Source: Alphaproteobacteria bacterium
GTDB taxonomy: Bacteria > Pseudomonadota > Alphaproteobacteria > UBA828
NCBI GenBank assembly: GCA_030604165.1
Contig: JAUVWK010000181.1
Location: forward strand, 1-6,037
Reading direction: 5' to 3'
Length of the DNA stretch: 6,037 nucleotides
Below, piece after piece: positions 5,564 through 6,037 of this stretch. The translations under genes and the position numbers were made by a program. The notes below the pieces were generated by a model. That model saw only the letters and a list, made by a program, of their open reading frames with translations, was not told the origin of the DNA and ran no database searches. How positions within the stretch are numbered: position 1 is the first letter of the stretch; every line of letters starts with the position of its first letter.

Positions 5564-6037
5564 TCACAGCAGCCGCGCCTTGCGCCGCCGTTGCAGCACG
5601 AGCCACAAATAGCCGCCGAACAGGATCACCACCGCGCCGTAAACCGAGAGCGCGCCGATGGTGGGGATCATCGGCGTGTAGCCTCCCGACATCTTGGAAT
5701 AGAGCCATTCGGTCACGGTGCTGTCCGCGCCGGTGGTGTAGGTCGACAACGGAAAGTTGCCCCACGACAGGAGAAACGCGAACAAGATGCCGGAAAACAG
5801 ACCCGGCGCGAGGCACGGCAGCGTCACCTCGCGGAACACCTGCCAGCGGTTGGCGCCGAGATCGAAGGCTGCTTCTTCCTGTGAGACGTCGAAACCGTAG
5901 ATCTGAATTGAGATTATCAGTGTCACGATGGGCACGATCCAGACCAAATGCGCGAACACCGCCGATTCCCATGAGGGCAGGACTCCGACATAGGTGAACC
6001 ACAGAAGCAGCGCCAGCCCCAGCACCGCTTGCGGAAA
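5564..6037 (-). CDS. PotC-type ABC transporter permease (3' part)
   Basis: This is the C-terminal end of an inner-membrane permease of the spermidine/putrescine (PotC, MetI-like fold) type. The frame stays open to the window edge (FPQAVLGLALLLW), so the gene starts outside; the GTG at 6025 is internal. The stop is TGA at 5564-5566. The visible part has about four hydrophobic segments: LGLALLLWFTYVGVL, the stretch HLVWIVPIVTLIISIQIYGF, one beginning at LPCLAPGLFSGILFAFLLSW, and a last one around IGALSVYGAVVILFGGYLWL, ending in a basic cytoplasmic tail (QRRRKARLL). The EAA loop that docks on the ATPase is clear: EEAAFDLGAN followed by REVTLP. LLSWGNFPLSTYTTG and GYTPMIPTIGAL resemble the corresponding PotC segments. 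Other transporter genes are expected just outside the window. The placement upstream of the DMFase genes suggests that it imports the substrate of that enzyme, which is an inference. Confidence 0.9.
   Translation of the reverse strand, partial: FPQAVLGLALLLWFTYVGVLPSWESAVFAHLVWIVPIVTLIISIQIYGFDVSQEEAAFDLGANRWQVFREVTLPCLAPGLFSGILFAFLLSWGNFPLSTYTTGADSTVTEWLYSKMSGGYTPMIPTIGALSVYGAVVILFGGYLWLVLQRRRKARLL

Noticed and set aside
1..6037. tRNA, rRNA, CRISPR arrays, insertion sequences or phage genes
   Set aside because: I looked for spaced direct repeats, transposase-like frames and terminal inverted repeats and saw none.

Overview
The window looks like part of a chromosome from a GC-rich proteobacterium, most likely an alphaproteobacterium. 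The codons are strongly GC-biased in the third position, the genes are compactly packed, and the gene types (FadR-type regulator, PotC-type permease, two-subunit dimethylformamidase) are common there. This is inference from composition and gene content, and I cannot name the species.

The plus-strand half (about 1-2701) holds a CocE/NonD-type alpha/beta-hydrolase (serine ester/amide hydrolase) followed by a GntR/FadR-family (FCD) transcription factor. Each gene has the same 11-bp palindrome upstream (TGGTC-N-GACCA), which matches the known FadR-type operator pattern. The simplest reading is that the regulator controls both itself and the hydrolase. The hydrolase start is unusual: a well-placed Shine-Dalgarno and ATG at 165 lead into hydrolase-like codons, but codon 8 is an amber TAG. 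The continuous frame only begins at a GTG at 207, which has no good ribosome binding site.

The minus-strand half (6037 down to 2765) reads: the 3' end of a PotC-type ABC transporter permease, a 149-bp gap with a plausible promoter, then a 107-residue protein and a 749-residue protein. The last two resemble the small (alpha) and large (beta) subunits of N,N-dimethylformamidase. The large subunit keeps candidate residues for the unusual two-tyrosine, one-glutamate iron centre of that enzyme. The two halves converge on one GC-rich hairpin (2720-2741) that is a strong terminator for the minus-strand transcript.

Taken together, this looks like an uptake-and-hydrolysis module for an amide or a related small nitrogen compound. 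A polyamine-type transporter would import the substrate, the DMFase-like enzyme would cleave an amide C-N bond, and the serine hydrolase would act on a related ester or amide. The substrate cannot be read from the sequence. The FadR-type operators flank only the plus-strand genes, so control of the DMFase genes by this regulator is not shown.
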